Shown: positions 54,116-64,000, counted from the first letter of the stretch. The stretch: 64,000 nt of DNA from Halopseudomonas xiamenensis (GCF_014219065.1 NZ_JACLGO010000021.1:1-64000); one strand, 5' to 3'. Made by a program: numbers and translations. The notes: a model not told the origin generated them from the sequence alone.

Positions 54116-54832
54116 TCAGTTGATGGTTCCGGTAACGCGGACCCGCTTGCTGCCGGCGGCGACGGGTACATCGTCGCGCGCCGCCATGCGGGCCTTGATA
54201 TGATTGTCGATCAGGTTCTTCAGGGCGATCAGCAGGCCCATGAACAGGAAGGCGCCGGGCGGCAGTATGACCAGCAGCACCTCCTTGTAGTTGGCGAACA
54301 CCACCAGGGTCCAGTCGGCGGCGATCGGGCCGAATAGCAGATGCATGTTGGCGAACAGTGTGCCCTGGCCGACCAGCTCGCGCAGCATGCCGAGTACCAG
54401 CAGTACCAGCGCGAAGCCCAGGCCCATCATGAAGCCGTCCACCGCCGCCGGTAGCACCGGATTCTTCGCCGCGTAGGCATCGGCGCGGCCGAGGATAATG
54501 CAGTTGGTGACGATCAGCGGAATGAAGATGCCGAGGATCAGGAACAGTTCGTAGGTATAGGCCTGCATCAGCAGTTCGATGCAGGTGGTGACCGCGGCGA
54601 TGATCATGACGAAGGCCGGCAGGCGTACCGCCTCGGTCACCGCATGACGGATCAGCGAGACCGAGACGTTGGAGCAGACCAGTACCAGGATGGTCGCCAC
54701 GCCCAGCCCCAGGGCATTGACCGCGCTGCTGCTGACGCCGAGCAGCGGACACAGGCCGAGCAACTGCACCAGACCAGGGTTGTTGTGCCACAGGCCGTCA
54801 GCGGCGAGTTCGGAGAAGCGTTTGTCAGTCAT
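54116..54832 (-). CDS. rsxE: Rsx/Rnf complex subunit RsxE
   Basis: A 238-residue integral membrane subunit of the ion-translocating ferredoxin:NAD oxidoreductase (Rnf, called Rsx where it reduces SoxR). It has six predicted helices and resembles its partner RsxA; the segment [27 protein letters not shown] is the shared signature. A charged tail ([18 protein letters not shown]) follows the last helix. It overlaps the rsxG end by 8 bases. Confidence 0.93.
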   Translation of the reverse strand: MTDKRFSELAADGLWHNNPGLVQLLGLCPLLGVSSSAVNALGLGVATILVLVCSNVSVSLIRHAVTEAVRLPAFVMIIAAVTTCIELLMQAYTYELFLILGIFIPLIVTNCIILGRADAYAAKNPVLPAAVDGFMMGLGFALVLLVLGMLRELVGQGTLFANMHLLFGPIAADWTLVVFANYKEVLLVILPPGAFLFMGLLIALKNLIDNHIKARMAARDDVPVAAGSKRVRVTGTIN

Positions 54833-55475
54833 GGGTCGACTCCTGTTCGCTCAGTTGCAGCAGCTCGCCGCGCTGCTCCTCGAAGTAGCGCAGCGCCTGG
54901 TAGATCGCCTGGACCACGGCGCGCGGGGTGATGGTGGCGCCGGTGAACTGGTCGAACTCGCCGCCATCCTTGCGCACCGCCCAGCCTTCGGGCGCGGGCA
55001 TACTCAGGCTCTTGCCGTCGAAGCTGAAGATCCAGTTGCCCTTGGCGACCTCGAACTTGTCCCCCAGACCGGGTGTTTCCCGATGGTTGACCACGCGCAC
55101 CCCGGCCAGTTCGCCATTGGCGCGGATGCCGACCAGCAGGTCGATGCGGCCGCTGTAGCCGTCCTGGGTCACCACCGGCAGGATCACCGCGATGACCTCG
55201 CCGCTGCGCCGGGCACGCCAGGCGGTGGCGGGTGCCGGCAGCTGCAGGTAACGGCGGTCATCGATGCTGAAGGTATCCTGCAGCAGGTCATTGTCATGCT
55301 GGTCGTCGGGCAGAATCTCATTCAGCGCGCGCATCTGCATGCGCTGCTGTTCGGCGGCGATGCGTTCGCTGGTAGCCTGCTGGATGAAGGCGATCAGGCC
55401 CACGGTGAAAATGGCGAACAGGCCGAGGATCAGGCTGTTGCGCAAGATGGAGCGGCCAGGCGTCGCTGCGGTCAT
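54825..55475 (-). CDS. rsxG: Rsx/Rnf complex subunit RsxG
   Basis: A 216-residue subunit anchored by one N-terminal helix (about residues 12-32), with the rest facing the periplasm. FMN is attached covalently through the threonine of the motif [12 protein letters not shown] (T181). The start ATG 55475 overlaps the end of rsxD by 4 bases, and the very long open frame further upstream is the shadow of rsxD. In the complex it relays electrons between RsxD and others. Confidence 0.93.
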   Translation of the reverse strand: MTAATPGRSILRNSLILGLFAIFTVGLIAFIQQATSERIAAEQQRMQMRALNEILPDDQHDNDLLQDTFSIDDRRYLQLPAPATAWRARRSGEVIAVILPVVTQDGYSGRIDLLVGIRANGELAGVRVVNHRETPGLGDKFEVAKGNWIFSFDGKSLSMPAPEGWAVRKDGGEFDQFTGATITPRAVVQAIYQALRYFEEQRGELLQLSEQESTHD

Positions 55476-56548
55476 GGCTGATCCACCTTGCCCAGGCCGC
55501 GCTTGGGTTTGCTGTGGCCGTAGGTGCGCGGTGTGGTGTAGTAATCGATGGTCGGCGCGCACAGGTTCATCAGCAGTACGGCGAAGGCTACCGCATCGGG
55601 GTAGTTGCCCCACACCCGGATGACGTAGACCAGGATGCCGACCCCGGCGCCGAACACCAGTCGTCCACGTGCGCTGGTGGCGCCGCTGACCGGGTCGGTG
55701 ACGATGAAGAAGGCGCCCAGCATGGTCGCCCCGCCGAGCAGGTGGAACAGCGGCGAGCCATTGGAGGCCGAGCCCGAGCCGTTCCAGAACAGCAGGCTCA
55801 TCACCGCCAGGGCGGCGAGCATGCCGACCGGGGCGTGCCAAGTGTAGACCCGCCGGTACAGCAGGAACAGGCCGCCGGCCAGCCAGGCGAGGCTGATCCA
55901 CTCCCAGGCGCGCCCGGCCATGCTGCCGAAGGCCGGCTGCGCTGCGCGCAATTCGTCGAGGGTCAGGGCGCTGTTGTTCTTCAGCAGGTCCAGTGCGGTG
56001 GCGCTGGTCCAGCCATCGGTGGGCAGGCTGGCGGGGGCGAATACCCGTTGCAGGCCATCGATCAGGCCCAGGGTCGGCGTCAGCGCCGGCTGCAACTGCT
56101 CGATACCGCGCCATACCGGCCAGCTGGTCATTTCCACCGGGAAGGACACCAGCACCATGGCATAGCCGAGCATCGCCGGGTTGAACGGGTTCTGGCCCAG
56201 GCCGCCATACAGGTGCTTGCCGAAGACCATGGCGAAGCCGCTGGCGACCAGCACCAGCCACCAGGGCGCATAGGGCGGCAGCGCCAGTGCCAGCAGCCAG
56301 GCGGTGACCAGGGCGCTGCCATCGTTCAGGTAGAAGGCCACCGGGCGTTGGCGCAGGCGCAGGATGGCGGACTCGATGGCGATGGCGAAGCTGCCGGCAA
56401 GCAGGATATTGATCAGCGTGCCCCAGCCGAAGAACCAGGTCAGCAGCAGGACGCCGGGCAGGGTGGCCAGCAGCACCTGCAGCATGATATTGCGGGTACG
56501 GTTGCTGCCCAGCGCGTGGGGCGAGCTGATCGGGGGGCTGACGGCCAT
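55472..56548 (-). CDS. rsxD: Rsx/Rnf complex subunit RsxD
   Basis: A 358-residue membrane subunit with about ten helices. A likely FMN-carrying threonine is T184 in WTSATALDLL, the counterpart of the SGAT site of E. coli RsxD. The segment NPFNPAMLGYAMVLVSFP and the later DPVSGATSARGRLVFG are conserved landmarks. Its ATG overlaps the stop of rsxC by 1 base, and its end overlaps rsxG by 4, so the order C-D-G is tightly coupled. Confidence 0.93.
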   Translation of the reverse strand: MAVSPPISSPHALGSNRTRNIMLQVLLATLPGVLLLTWFFGWGTLINILLAGSFAIAIESAILRLRQRPVAFYLNDGSALVTAWLLALALPPYAPWWLVLVASGFAMVFGKHLYGGLGQNPFNPAMLGYAMVLVSFPVEMTSWPVWRGIEQLQPALTPTLGLIDGLQRVFAPASLPTDGWTSATALDLLKNNSALTLDELRAAQPAFGSMAGRAWEWISLAWLAGGLFLLYRRVYTWHAPVGMLAALAVMSLLFWNGSGSASNGSPLFHLLGGATMLGAFFIVTDPVSGATSARGRLVFGAGVGILVYVIRVWGNYPDAVAFAVLLMNLCAPTIDYYTTPRTYGHSKPKRGLGKVDQP

Positions 56549-58281
56549 CAGCGGGCCTCCTGGGTGGTCGCCTGCTCGAATGCCTGCTGCGCCTCGGCGA
56601 AGGCCTGCTCCAGCTCCGGCAGTTGTTTCTGCATGTCGGTATTGTCGGGGTTGGTCGCCAGTTGCTTCTGCACCCGCTGCAAGGCCATGCGGGCGGTGGC
56701 GGCGGCGACCTTCAGTTGCTTCTGTTCCGCGCTCAGAGTGCTGACCTTGCGCGACTGGATGCGGGCCAGGTCCGGGGCTGCTGTCGGGGGCTCGGCAAGC
56801 TGCGCTCTGGCGGCCTGGGCTTCGCGAGCGGCCTTAGCCCGGGCGGCTTTCTCGGCTCGCGCCTGGCGCTCCTGTTCGCGCTGTTCAGCTTCGCGCTGCA
56901 GCCGCTCCTGGCGGTGCTCGAAGCGTTGCCGGGAGTGCTCGGCGCGACTGTGCTGCTGCTCGATGGCGCGCATCTCTGCCTTGCCGGCGCGGAAGTACTG
57001 TACCAGCGGGATGCTGCTGGGGCAGACGTAGGCACAGGCGCCGCATTCGATACAATCGAACAGGTCGTGGCGCTGCAGCTGCGCGTAGTCCTTGCCCATG
57101 GCGAACCAGTGCAGCTGTTGCGGCAGGAGTTCGACGGGGCAGGCCTCGGCGCACAGGCCGCAGCGAATGCAGGGCAGCGCCGGCGGGGGCGGCGGCAGTT
57201 CCTCGCGGGTAGCGGCCAGCAGGCAGTTGCTGGTCTTGATGATCGGCGCGGCGCTGTCCACGGTAAAACCCATCATTGGCCCGCCCAGCACCAGCCGATG
57301 CAGGCGCTCGGGCTGCAGGCCGGCGAAGGCCAGCAGCTCATGGATAGGGGTGCCGATCGGTGCAATCACGTTGGTTGGGCGTTGCAGAGCTGCGCCGGTC
57401 AGCGTGACGATGCGGTTGATCATCGGGCGGCCAAGCAGAATGGCTTCGTGGATCGCCAGGCAGGTGCCGATGTTCTGACAGAGCACGCTGATGTCTGCCG
57501 GCAGTCCGCCACTGGGTACTTCCTTGCCGGTGAGGATCTGGATCAGCTGTTTCTCGCCGCCGGAGGGGTACTTGGTCGGGATGGCGATGATCTGGATCGT
57601 GGTGTCCTGTGCCGCGGCGCGCATGGCGGCGATAGCTTCGGGCTTGTTGTCCTCGATGCCGACCAGTACCTGGTCGGGTTTGAGAATATGCATCAGTACT
57701 TCGATGCCGCTGACGATCCGGGCCGGGTAATGGCGTATGGTCATGTCGTCAGAGGTGATGTAGGGCTCGCACTCGGCAGCATTGATGATCAGGGTGCTGA
57801 TCCGGTGATCCGGGCGCGACAGCAGTTTGGTCGCGGTCGGAAAGCCGGCTCCACCCAGGCCGCTGATACCGGCAGCCTGGATCAGGTCGAGCACATCCAC
57901 CGGGTCGAGGCTGCGATAATCGGCCACCGGTTGCAGCTCGATCCGACGATCTTCGCCGTCGCTGTCGAGGATGATGGCCGGCTCCGTCAGGCCCGAGGCA
58001 TGGGGGTAGGGGGCGTCCTCAATGGCAACTATGGTGCCCGAGGTCGGGGCATGCAGCGGACAGCTGTACTGGCCATGGCTGGAGGCCAGCAACTGGCCCT
58101 TGAGCACCCGCTCGCCAACCTGGACGATCGGCTCGGCGCGGCGGCCGATATGTTGCAGCAGCGGCAGGATCAGGCGCTTGGGCAGGGGGATGCGCTCCAG
58201 CCCGCGAGCGGTCGATTGGGCCTTGTTCTGCGGCGGATGGATACCGCCGGGCATATCCCAGATACGCGGTTGGGTGCTCAT
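56548..58281 (-). CDS. rsxC: Rsx/Rnf complex subunit RsxC
   Basis: A 577-residue peripheral subunit that binds NADH and FMN and carries two [4Fe-4S] clusters: CIRCGLCAEACPVELLP and CIECGACAYVCPSSIPL. The N-terminal GGIHPPQNKAQS is typical. ATG 58281 touches the rsxB stop (TGATG). The charged helical tail after the clusters (about residues 440-575, rich in R, E, A, Q) is shorter than in E. coli (740 residues in total), a length that varies between species. Confidence 0.93.
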   Translation of the reverse strand: MSTQPRIWDMPGGIHPPQNKAQSTARGLERIPLPKRLILPLLQHIGRRAEPIVQVGERVLKGQLLASSHGQYSCPLHAPTSGTIVAIEDAPYPHASGLTEPAIILDSDGEDRRIELQPVADYRSLDPVDVLDLIQAAGISGLGGAGFPTATKLLSRPDHRISTLIINAAECEPYITSDDMTIRHYPARIVSGIEVLMHILKPDQVLVGIEDNKPEAIAAMRAAAQDTTIQIIAIPTKYPSGGEKQLIQILTGKEVPSGGLPADISVLCQNIGTCLAIHEAILLGRPMINRIVTLTGAALQRPTNVIAPIGTPIHELLAFAGLQPERLHRLVLGGPMMGFTVDSAAPIIKTSNCLLAATREELPPPPPALPCIRCGLCAEACPVELLPQQLHWFAMGKDYAQLQRHDLFDCIECGACAYVCPSSIPLVQYFRAGKAEMRAIEQQHSRAEHSRQRFEHRQERLQREAEQREQERQARAEKAARAKAAREAQAARAQLAEPPTAAPDLARIQSRKVSTLSAEQKQLKVAAATARMALQRVQKQLATNPDNTDMQKQLPELEQAFAEAQQAFEQATTQEAR

Positions 58282-58856
58282 CAGGCGACACCCCGCTGCG
58301 AGCCGAAGCTGCCGGCCAGTGGCTGAGGTGCATTCCAGCGCCAGTTCTGGGTGGTCACCGGCAGCGGCAGCATATCGATGCAATCCACCGGGCAGGGTTC
58401 CACGCACAGGTCGCAGCCGGTGCATTCATCGACGATGACCGTGTGCATCTGCCTGGCCGCGCCGAGAATCGCATCCACCGGACAGGCCTGGATGCACTTG
58501 GTGCAGCCGATGCACTCCGCCTCGCGGATATAGGCCACTGTGGGCGGTTTTTCCTCGCCGTGCTCGCCATCCAGCGGCAGCGGCTCCACATCCAGCAGAT
58601 TGGCCAGCGCCTGGATGGTCGCCTCGCCGCCGGGCGGGCACTTGTTGATCGGCTCGCCGTTGGCGATGGCCTCGGCATAGGGCTTGCAGCCGGGGTGCCC
58701 GCACTGCCCGCACTGGGTCTGCGGCAGAAGCGCGTTGATCTGCTCGACGATAGGATCGCCCTCGACCCGAAAACGCACCGCGGCGTACCCCAGCACGGCG
58801 CCGAAGACCAGCGCCAGGAGCAGCAGTACCAGTACCGCGGTAAGGATGATCGCCAT
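58281..58856 (-). CDS. rsxB: Rsx/Rnf complex subunit RsxB
   Basis: A 191-residue iron-sulfur subunit. One hydrophobic N-terminal helix (residues 3-26) anchors it; then a [16 protein letters not shown] motif with another cysteine at NKCPPGG forms the first cluster site, and [16 protein letters not shown] and [16 protein letters not shown] make two ferredoxin-type clusters. It accepts electrons from ferredoxin or related donors in the complex. Its ATG lies 2 bases past the stop of rsxA. Confidence 0.95.
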   Translation of the reverse strand: MAIILTAVLVLLLLALVFGAVLGYAAVRFRVEGDPIVEQINALLPQTQCGQCGHPGCKPYAEAIANGEPINKCPPGGEATIQALANLLDVEPLPLDGEHGEEKPPTVAYIREAECIGCTKCIQACPVDAILGAARQMHTVIVDECTGCDLCVEPCPVDCIDMLPLPVTTQNWRWNAPQPLAGSFGSQRGVA

Positions 58857-58858
58857 GC

Positions 58859-59446
58859 TCAGATCCTGATCAGTCCGGTGAAGCCCATGAAGGCCAGGGA
58901 CATCAACCCGGCGGTGATCATGCCGATCGCTGCGCCGCGGAAGGGCATGGGCACATCGGCAATGGCGATGCGCTCACGCAGCCCGGCGAACAGGATCAGC
59001 ACCATCGAGAAACCCAGTGCCGCACCGAAGCCGTAGGTGGCAGCGGTGAGGAAGGTCTGCTCGGCGCGGTTGGTGATCAGCAGCGCCACCCCGAGCACCG
59101 CGCAGTTGGTGGTGATCAAGGGCAGGAAGATACCCAGCACGCGGTACAGCAGCGGGCTGGTCTTGTGCACCACCATCTCGGTGAACTGCACCACCACGGC
59201 GATCACCAGGATGAAGGAAATGGTACGCAGGAACTCCAGCTCGAAGGGCAGCAGGATGTACTGGTAGGTCAGGTAGCTGAGGATCGACGCCAGGGTCAGC
59301 ACGAAGGTGGTGGCCATCGACATGCCGAGCGCGGTCTCCAGCTTGCCGGACACGCCCATGAACGGGCACAGGCCGAGAAACTGCACCAGGACGAAGTTGT
59401 TGACCAGGATGGTGCTGAGCAGGATCAGGATGAATTCAGTCATCAT
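58859..59446 (-). CDS. rsxA: Rsx/Rnf complex subunit RsxA
   Basis: First gene of the six-gene operon. A 195-residue membrane protein with six helices, related to RsxE but opposite in orientation. [27 protein letters not shown] carries the conserved cysteine between helices; a second such segment is [19 protein letters not shown]. Two ATG codons in a row (59446, 59443) are possible starts. No strong ribosome site is visible. The promoter should lie in or near the repeat-bearing stretch 59447-59699, unless it is read through from metG. Confidence 0.94.
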   Translation of the reverse strand: MMTEFILILLSTILVNNFVLVQFLGLCPFMGVSGKLETALGMSMATTFVLTLASILSYLTYQYILLPFELEFLRTISFILVIAVVVQFTEMVVHKTSPLLYRVLGIFLPLITTNCAVLGVALLITNRAEQTFLTAATYGFGAALGFSMVLILFAGLRERIAIADVPMPFRGAAIGMITAGLMSLAFMGFTGLIRI

Positions 59447-59472
59447 CGGGTCTGGTTCTCGTTGTCATCGCT

Positions 59473-59512
59473 TTTCCCCCTCTCCCCAGCCCTCTCCCGC
59501 GAGGGGAGAGGG
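59473..59512. repeat. GC-rich inverted repeat, left arm (pair C)
   Basis: A 40-base arm that is an exact reverse complement of 59653-59692. It belongs to the same CCCTCTCCCC family as the elements at 33787 and 50479, and is followed by GCAGCCTGTGCATGGACTC, matching the inner part of the 50574 copy. Confidence 0.88.
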
Positions 59513-59652
59513 GGCAGCCTGTGCATGGACTCAATCATGAAGTATGGCTCATGCTCGGCGGGAGCAGCCTGCGTGCGCAGTCAGCCATGCTGTATTCGGA
59601 ATACCCATTTGGTGCAGGAAGATAAAGTAGCTCCAGAGTGTACAAACCCGCT

Positions 59653-59692
59653 CCCTCTCCCCTCGCGGGAGAGGGCTGGGGAGAGGGGGAAA
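59653..59692. repeat. GC-rich inverted repeat, right arm (pair C)
   Basis: Exact complement of 59473-59512. The pair brackets 140 bases between rsxA and the end of metG, where the rsx promoter is also expected. No gene lies between. Confidence 0.88.
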
Positions 59693-59699
59693 GAGCCCG

Positions 59700-61748
59700 T
59701 CAACGCACCCGCTGCCCCGGCCTGGCACCCGCATCCGGGCTCAACAGATAAATCTCCTCACCCCCGGGACCAGCAGCCAGCACCATCCCCTCGGAGACCC
59801 CGAACTTCATCTTGCGCGCCGCCAGGTTGGCCACATACAAGGTCAGCCGGCCTTCCAGCTGCGCCGGGTCGGGGTAGGCGCTCTTGATGCCGGAGAACAC
59901 ATTGCGGGTCGCATCGCCGATATTCAGGGTCAGGCGCAGCAGCTTGTCCGCGCCTTCGACGAATTCGGCCTTCTCGATCAGCGCCACCCGCAGGTCCACT
60001 GCGGCGAAGGTGTTGAAGTCGATTTCCTCAGCCAGCGGGTCCTTGACCAGCTCACCGTTGCCGGCGGGCGCGCTGCTGTCGGTGGCGGCCAGGTCCTCTT
60101 TGGAGGCTTCCACCATGGCCTCGACGCGGGCCGGTTCGATGCGGGTCAGCAGTGGCTGGAAGGCATTCAGCTGGTGTTCCCCGAGCAGCTCGCCGAGGTC
60201 GCTCCATTGCTGTGGCGGCAGGTTGAGGAAGGCTTCGGCGTCGGCGGCCAGCTTCGGCAGCACCGGCTTGAGCAGGATCACCAACTGGCGGAACAGGTTG
60301 ATGCCCAGCGAGCAGATCGCCTGCACCTCGTCCTGCTTACCTTCCTGCTTGTTCAGGGCCCAGGGTGCCTTGTCGGCGATCCAGGCGTTGGCCTTGTCGG
60401 CCAGCGCCATGATCTCGCGCATGGCGCGGGAGAAGTCGCGCTTCTCGTAGGCGTCGGCGATCGACGGGAAGGCCGAGGCGAAGGCGTCGGTCAGCTCCGG
60501 TGCCGGGTTGGCGGCGGTCATCCGGCCGGCGTTGCCCTTGTGGATGAAGCCGGCGCAGCGGCTGGCGATGTTCACCACCTTGCCGACCAGGTCGGAATTG
60601 ACCTTCTGCACGAAGTCTTCCAGGTTCAGGTCCAGGTCGTCCACGCCGCGTCCGAGCTTGCTGGCGTAGTAGTAGCGCAGGTACTCCGGGGACAGGTGAT
60701 CCAGGTAGGTGCGCGCCTTGATGAAGGTGCCGCGGGACTTGGACATCTTCTGGCCATTGACCGTCAGGTAGCCATGCACGTTGACGCCAGTCGGCTTGCG
60801 GTAGCCGGCGCCCTCCAGCATGGCGGGCCAGAACAGGGTATGGAAGTTGATGATGTCCTTGCCGATGAAGTGGTACAGCTCGGCCTCGGAATCCTTGTTC
60901 CAGAAGGCGTCGAAGTCCAGCTCGGGGCGGCGCGCGCAGAGGTTCTTGAAACTGGCCATGTAGCCCACCGGGGCATCCAGCCAGACGTAGAAGTACTTGC
61001 CCGGCTCACCGGGAATCTCGAAGCCGAAGTAGGGCGCATCACGGCTGATGTCCCACTCCTGCAGGCCGGCGTCCAGCCATTCGGCGATCTTGTTGGCGAC
61101 CGCGTCCTGCAGAGTACCGCTGCGCGTCCACTGCTTGAGCATGTCCTGGAAGTCGGGCAGGGTGAAGAAGAAGTGCTTGGAGTCCTTGAGTACCGGCGTG
61201 GCACCGGAGATCGCCGAGCGCGGGTCCTTCAGCTCGGTCGGCTCGTAGGTGGCGCCGCACTTTTCGCAGTTGTCGCCGTACTGATCCTCGGCCGCACACT
61301 TGGGGCAGGTACCCTTGATGAAGCGGTCGGCGAGGAACATGCCCTTTTCCGGGTCGAAATACTGGGTCACCGAGCGCGTGCTGATGTGCCCGTTGGCCTT
61401 GAGCTTTTCATAGATCAGCTCGGACAGCTCGCGGTTCTCCTGCGAATGGGTCGAGTAGTAGTTGTCGAAATCCACCAGGAAGTCGGCGAAGTCGGCGGTG
61501 TGCTCGGCCTTGACCGCGTCGATCAGCTGCTCCGGGGTGATGCCTTCCTTCTCCGCACGCAGCATGATGGCCGAGCCGTGGGCGTCGTCCGCGCAGACAT
61601 AGATGCACTGGTGATCGCGCAGCTTCTGGAAGCGCACCCACATGTCGGTCTGAATATATTCCAGCATATGCCCCAGATGGATCGAACCGTTGGCGTAGGG
61701 CAGGGCGCTGGTAACGAGGATCTGGCGTTGCTTGAGGTTGCTGGACAT
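59700..61748 (-). CDS. metG: Methionyl-tRNA synthetase
   Basis: Charges tRNA-Met. The 682-residue protein has the class I core: HIGH motif as HLGHM in [15 protein letters not shown], zinc-binding cysteines CPKC and CEKC (about residues 145-163), KMSKS in [10 protein letters not shown], an anticodon-binding helical domain, and a C-terminal EMAP-II type tRNA-binding domain (from about 580, [20 protein letters not shown]) that makes it the dimeric long form. ATG 61748 is the natural start; upstream codons (to 61781) are unsupported. Confidence 0.96.
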   Translation of the reverse strand: MSSNLKQRQILVTSALPYANGSIHLGHMLEYIQTDMWVRFQKLRDHQCIYVCADDAHGSAIMLRAEKEGITPEQLIDAVKAEHTADFADFLVDFDNYYSTHSQENRELSELIYEKLKANGHISTRSVTQYFDPEKGMFLADRFIKGTCPKCAAEDQYGDNCEKCGATYEPTELKDPRSAISGATPVLKDSKHFFFTLPDFQDMLKQWTRSGTLQDAVANKIAEWLDAGLQEWDISRDAPYFGFEIPGEPGKYFYVWLDAPVGYMASFKNLCARRPELDFDAFWNKDSEAELYHFIGKDIINFHTLFWPAMLEGAGYRKPTGVNVHGYLTVNGQKMSKSRGTFIKARTYLDHLSPEYLRYYYASKLGRGVDDLDLNLEDFVQKVNSDLVGKVVNIASRCAGFIHKGNAGRMTAANPAPELTDAFASAFPSIADAYEKRDFSRAMREIMALADKANAWIADKAPWALNKQEGKQDEVQAICSLGINLFRQLVILLKPVLPKLAADAEAFLNLPPQQWSDLGELLGEHQLNAFQPLLTRIEPARVEAMVEASKEDLAATDSSAPAGNGELVKDPLAEEIDFNTFAAVDLRVALIEKAEFVEGADKLLRLTLNIGDATRNVFSGIKSAYPDPAQLEGRLTLYVANLAARKMKFGVSEGMVLAAGPGGEEIYLLSPDAGARPGQRVR

Positions 61749-61889
61749 GGACACTCGGCTTCTGTTGGGTGAACGGATCAAAGCCGGTAATTGTACCTGT
61801 TTGGGCGGTGCAGGTCACTCGATTGACCTGCACCGGGTCAGGCGCTGATGGCGATTGGGGCTGCCATCAGCGCTGCTTGAAACGGGAAA

Positions 61890-62144
61890 TCAGGCTTTCT
61901 TGAATAGCCCCAGCGCCCGCAGTATGTAGATGAGCAATACGGCACCGGCAATGGCGATGATGAAGCGGATGATCATGCCACCGGCGGCAATACCCAGCAG
62001 GCCGGCAATCCAGAAGCCCAGCAGGGAACCGACGATGCCGACGATGATATTGGCGATCAGCCCCATCTGCTCGTTGGTCTTCATGATGATACTGGCCAGC
62101 CAGCCAACAATACCGCCAATGATCAGGGTAACGATCCAGCTCAT
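61890..62144 (-). CDS. GlsB/YeaQ/YmgE-type small membrane protein
   Basis: An 84-residue inner-membrane protein with three helices, of the transglycosylase-associated/YeaQ family linked to general stress in other bacteria. MSWIVTLIIGGIVGWLASIIM and NIIVGIVGSLLGFWIAGLLGI, with glycine-rich helices, are the family pattern. Start ATG 62144 has GAGGTG at the right distance; the frame to 62228 is longer and without support. It stands alone between metG and the ABM-like gene. Confidence 0.83.
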   Translation of the reverse strand: MSWIVTLIIGGIVGWLASIIMKTNEQMGLIANIIVGIVGSLLGFWIAGLLGIAAGGMIIRFIIAIAGAVLLIYILRALGLFKKA

Positions 62145-62261
62145 GGGTAACACCTCTTCCTGCTGTTGTGAGTACGATCCAGTAAAGCAGATAAGTCCCC
62201 GGCCTGCCTGTCGGAGCTGCAGCTTCAACTAGACTCAGGACAGGTAGTTACGGAGGGCGGC

Positions 62262-62570
62262 ATGAAATATATCTTCGAAGTACATATCAGGGAGGGGCAT
62301 CGCGCCGAGGACTATGCCGATGCCTGGGTGCGTGCCAGCGAGATCATCCAGCGTGCCCCGGGGGCACGGGGCACCGAACTGCATCGCAAGATCGGCGATC
62401 CACGCATGCTGATCGCCATCGCCAGCTGGGACAGCAAGGCGCAGCGCGATGCCATGGAGGGCCAGCATGATCCCACGGTGGCGGCGATCATCAGGAGCGC
62501 CGCGCCGTTCTGCGAGATTCGCCCCATTGGCGAGTTCGAGGACCCAGAGTGGGTGGTCCGACCGGAATGA
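62262..62570 (+). CDS. Small protein of the antibiotic biosynthesis monooxygenase (ABM) type
   Basis: A 102-residue soluble protein with the dimeric alpha/beta-barrel look of ABM-like proteins: MKYIFEVHIREGHRAEDYADAWVRASEIIQ, then GARGTELHRKI and MLIAIASWDSKAQRDA. No catalytic residue is fixed by the family. GGAGGG lies 6 bases before ATG 62262. It may be the start of a short unit with the exported protein gene that follows after 43 bases. Confidence 0.7.
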   Translation: MKYIFEVHIREGHRAEDYADAWVRASEIIQRAPGARGTELHRKIGDPRMLIAIASWDSKAQRDAMEGQHDPTVAAIIRSAAPFCEIRPIGEFEDPEWVVRPE

Positions 62571-62613
62571 TGTCCGTTAGCATGTTGGGCAGACCATTGA
62601 AAAGGAGCGAAGC

Positions 62614-63078
62614 ATGAAACGCCTGCCGCGGGGGTTATCGCCGGCATTGCTGATGACCGGGATGCTGGCCGCCAGCCAGGTCCTGGCACAACCGACCGGG
62701 CTGTGGAACACCGAAGACCACCAGGGGCAGGTGGAAATCAGTGCCTGCGCGGACAAGCTGTGCGGTGACCTGGTCTGGCTGGCCGAGCCGCTGGACGTGG
62801 ATGGGTTGCCCAAGCTGGATCGACACAATCCGGATGAGACCCTGCGCAGCCGCCCGGTGCAGGGGTTGCGCATTCTCTGGGATATGCAGCCGGCCGGGGA
62901 TGGCAAGACCTGGAAGGACGGCCGGGTATATGACCCGGAGAGTGGCAAGACCTACCAGGGCAAGATCACCCTGGAGGAGCCGGACGTGCTGAAGTTGCGC
63001 GGCTTCGTCGGCGCCCCGCTGTTCGGTCGTACCTCGACCTGGACCCGTGCGCAGGAGACCGAGCCGCTGCAGCCGTAG
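62614..63078 (+). CDS. DUF2147 exported protein
   Basis: A 154-residue periplasmic protein with a signal peptide (MKRLPRGLSPALLMTGMLAASQVLA, cleaved before QPTGLWNTEDHQGQVEISAC). The DUF2147 fold is shown by GLWNTEDHQGQVEI, then DLVWLAEPLD, GLRILWDMQPAGDGKTWKDGRVYDPESGKTYQGKITLEE and LRGFVGAPLFGRTSTWTR. Two cysteines early in the mature part could pair. Family members are lipocalin-like and may bind or modify small molecules; function here unknown. Confidence 0.85.
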   Translation: MKRLPRGLSPALLMTGMLAASQVLAQPTGLWNTEDHQGQVEISACADKLCGDLVWLAEPLDVDGLPKLDRHNPDETLRSRPVQGLRILWDMQPAGDGKTWKDGRVYDPESGKTYQGKITLEEPDVLKLRGFVGAPLFGRTSTWTRAQETEPLQP

Positions 63079-63084
63079 CCATCC

Positions 63085-64000
63085 TCAAAGCCGCTTGCGC
63101 AACCGCAGCATCTTGACCGCCAGCAGCAGGTAGGCCAGTGCCCAGCACGCCGCGGACAGGCTCAGCAGCAGCGGTTGGGCAAAAGGCGTGGGGCCGCTGA
63201 GAAAGCGTGTGATGCTGGCGGTGGCGATCAGCAGGGTGATGCCGGCTACCCAGGCGGTGGGCGGGGGCGTCTTGCTGGTGCGCTGGAAGTACAGCCGCAG
63301 CATCACGCTGGTCGACAGGGTGCCCAGCCCACCCACGGTGATCAGGTGCAGCGCCGGGGTGGCGGTGGTCAGGTTGATGAAGGCCAGGCCGGTGGCGAGG
63401 CTGCCCAGCGCCAGCCAGGCATACCCGACGCCGAAGGCCAGCAGATCAGGCCGTGTAGTGCAGCGCCATAGCTGCCAGCGCAGACCGCGCACTGCCAGCA
63501 CCAGCCCACCGGCCACCAGGCACAGACCGGCCCCGCGATAACTGAACGCATGGCCGGGCCAGGGCAGCAGCAGGGCGATGATCGCCAGCCCCAGCAGGAT
63601 GATCAGCGCCGCCTCCATGCGCGGCTGCAGCCGGGCCTTGAGCTCCACCCCACGTTGTTCCAGGGTAATGGCCGCCGCCGGTGCGATCAGCCGGCCGCCG
63701 ATAAAACTCATCAGCAATAACAGGCAGAGCACGCCGGCATGCATCAGCCGGCTGGTATCCAGGGTAATGCCGCGCGCCAGTTCCGGCCAATGGCGCCATG
63801 CCAACAACAGTACCAGCCACAACAGCGGCAGCAGGCACAGGGTCAGGATCAGCGGAGCGGTGACCCTGTTGCGCCACTGCTTCGCCGCGCTGAAGCGCGG
63901 CACCACCTGCCGGGCCAGTGCCAGCGCGAACACTGCCGGCAACAGCAGCGCCAACCAGCTGCTGGGCAGCAACACATGCGCCAGCCGCGCTGCAAGCCAC
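63085..64000 (-). CDS. NnrS family membrane protein (5' end outside window)
   Basis: The open frame runs to the window edge, so the N-terminus is missing; about 304 residues are visible. At least seven hydrophobic helices and the block ALHLITVGGLGTLSTSVMLR match NnrS, a haem- and copper-containing membrane protein that protects against nitric oxide in related bacteria. The GTG at 63975 in frame is internal and not taken as the start. No nitrite or nitric oxide reductase gene is visible, so the link to denitrification is unproven. Confidence 0.85.
   Translation of the reverse strand, partial: WLAARLAHVLLPSSWLALLLPAVFALALARQVVPRFSAAKQWRNRVTAPLILTLCLLPLLWLVLLLAWRHWPELARGITLDTSRLMHAGVLCLLLLMSFIGGRLIAPAAAITLEQRGVELKARLQPRMEAALIILLGLAIIALLLPWPGHAFSYRGAGLCLVAGGLVLAVRGLRWQLWRCTTRPDLLAFGVGYAWLALGSLATGLAFINLTTATPALHLITVGGLGTLSTSVMLRLYFQRTSKTPPPTAWVAGITLLIATASITRFLSGPTPFAQPLLLSLSAACWALAYLLLAVKMLRLRKRL

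Noticed and set aside
54825-56261. 478-residue fusion of RsxG with an N-terminal extension
   Set aside because: The N-terminal part lies on rsxD in a different frame; the RsxG start at 55475 fits the family.

Overview
The window is high-GC gammaproteobacterial chromosome with tightly packed genes. Its gene content (HtpG, BrnQ/BraB-type carrier, QueF, RssB-type regulator, DusA, MotY, PA3496-type protein, Nth downstream of a six-gene Rsx/Rnf operon) and local gene order resemble Pseudomonas aeruginosa blocks as I recall them. I infer a Pseudomonadaceae chromosome, possibly the Halopseudomonas (P. pertucinogena) branch, rearranged relative to PAO1. No database search was possible.

Layout. 1-75 is the 3' end (domains V and VI) of a group II intron. 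178-9096 carries the branched-chain amino acid carrier, a DUF599 protein, a small lipoprotein, two thioesterases, a membrane protein, htpG behind a sigma-32-like promoter, an exported dienelactone hydrolase and an RND adaptor. The RND pump, an NCS2-like permease and an ABC half-transporter follow to 15715. 15880-27727 holds fadE, an MFS transporter, an ABC-2 exporter pair, queF, a DUF4404 protein, mlaA, a response-regulator phosphatase with its STAS partner, tal and dusA. 28069-32289 is a five-gene operon of exported or lipid-anchored proteins built around LpoB-like and YcfL-like proteins; this is the least understood system here. A DEAD-box helicase follows.

33753-36775 is a small accessory island: a GC-rich inverted repeat pair, a Sel1 protein, an orphan antitoxin abutting a truncated DUF4351 gene, a complete higBA pair and a second copy of the DUF4351 gene end. 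36776-40852 is a universal stress protein with a TAXI-type TRAP transporter. 40990-48057 holds rnt, pyrC, a small exported protein, the C-terminal half of an aadA-like gene, a D-amino-acid oxidase, motY behind a sigma-28-like promoter, argG and gloA. 48288-53370 has a dGTPase-like gene, a glutaredoxin-like protein, a YcgN-type protein, a second MlaA overlapping an alpha/beta hydrolase, and small proteins. 53478-59446 is the rsxABCDGE-nth operon. metG, a YeaQ-type membrane protein, an ABM-like protein, a DUF2147 protein and a partial NnrS gene end the window.

Gene ends are often marked by strong hairpins and by two dispersed palindromic repeat families. No tRNA, rRNA, CRISPR array or prophage was seen.
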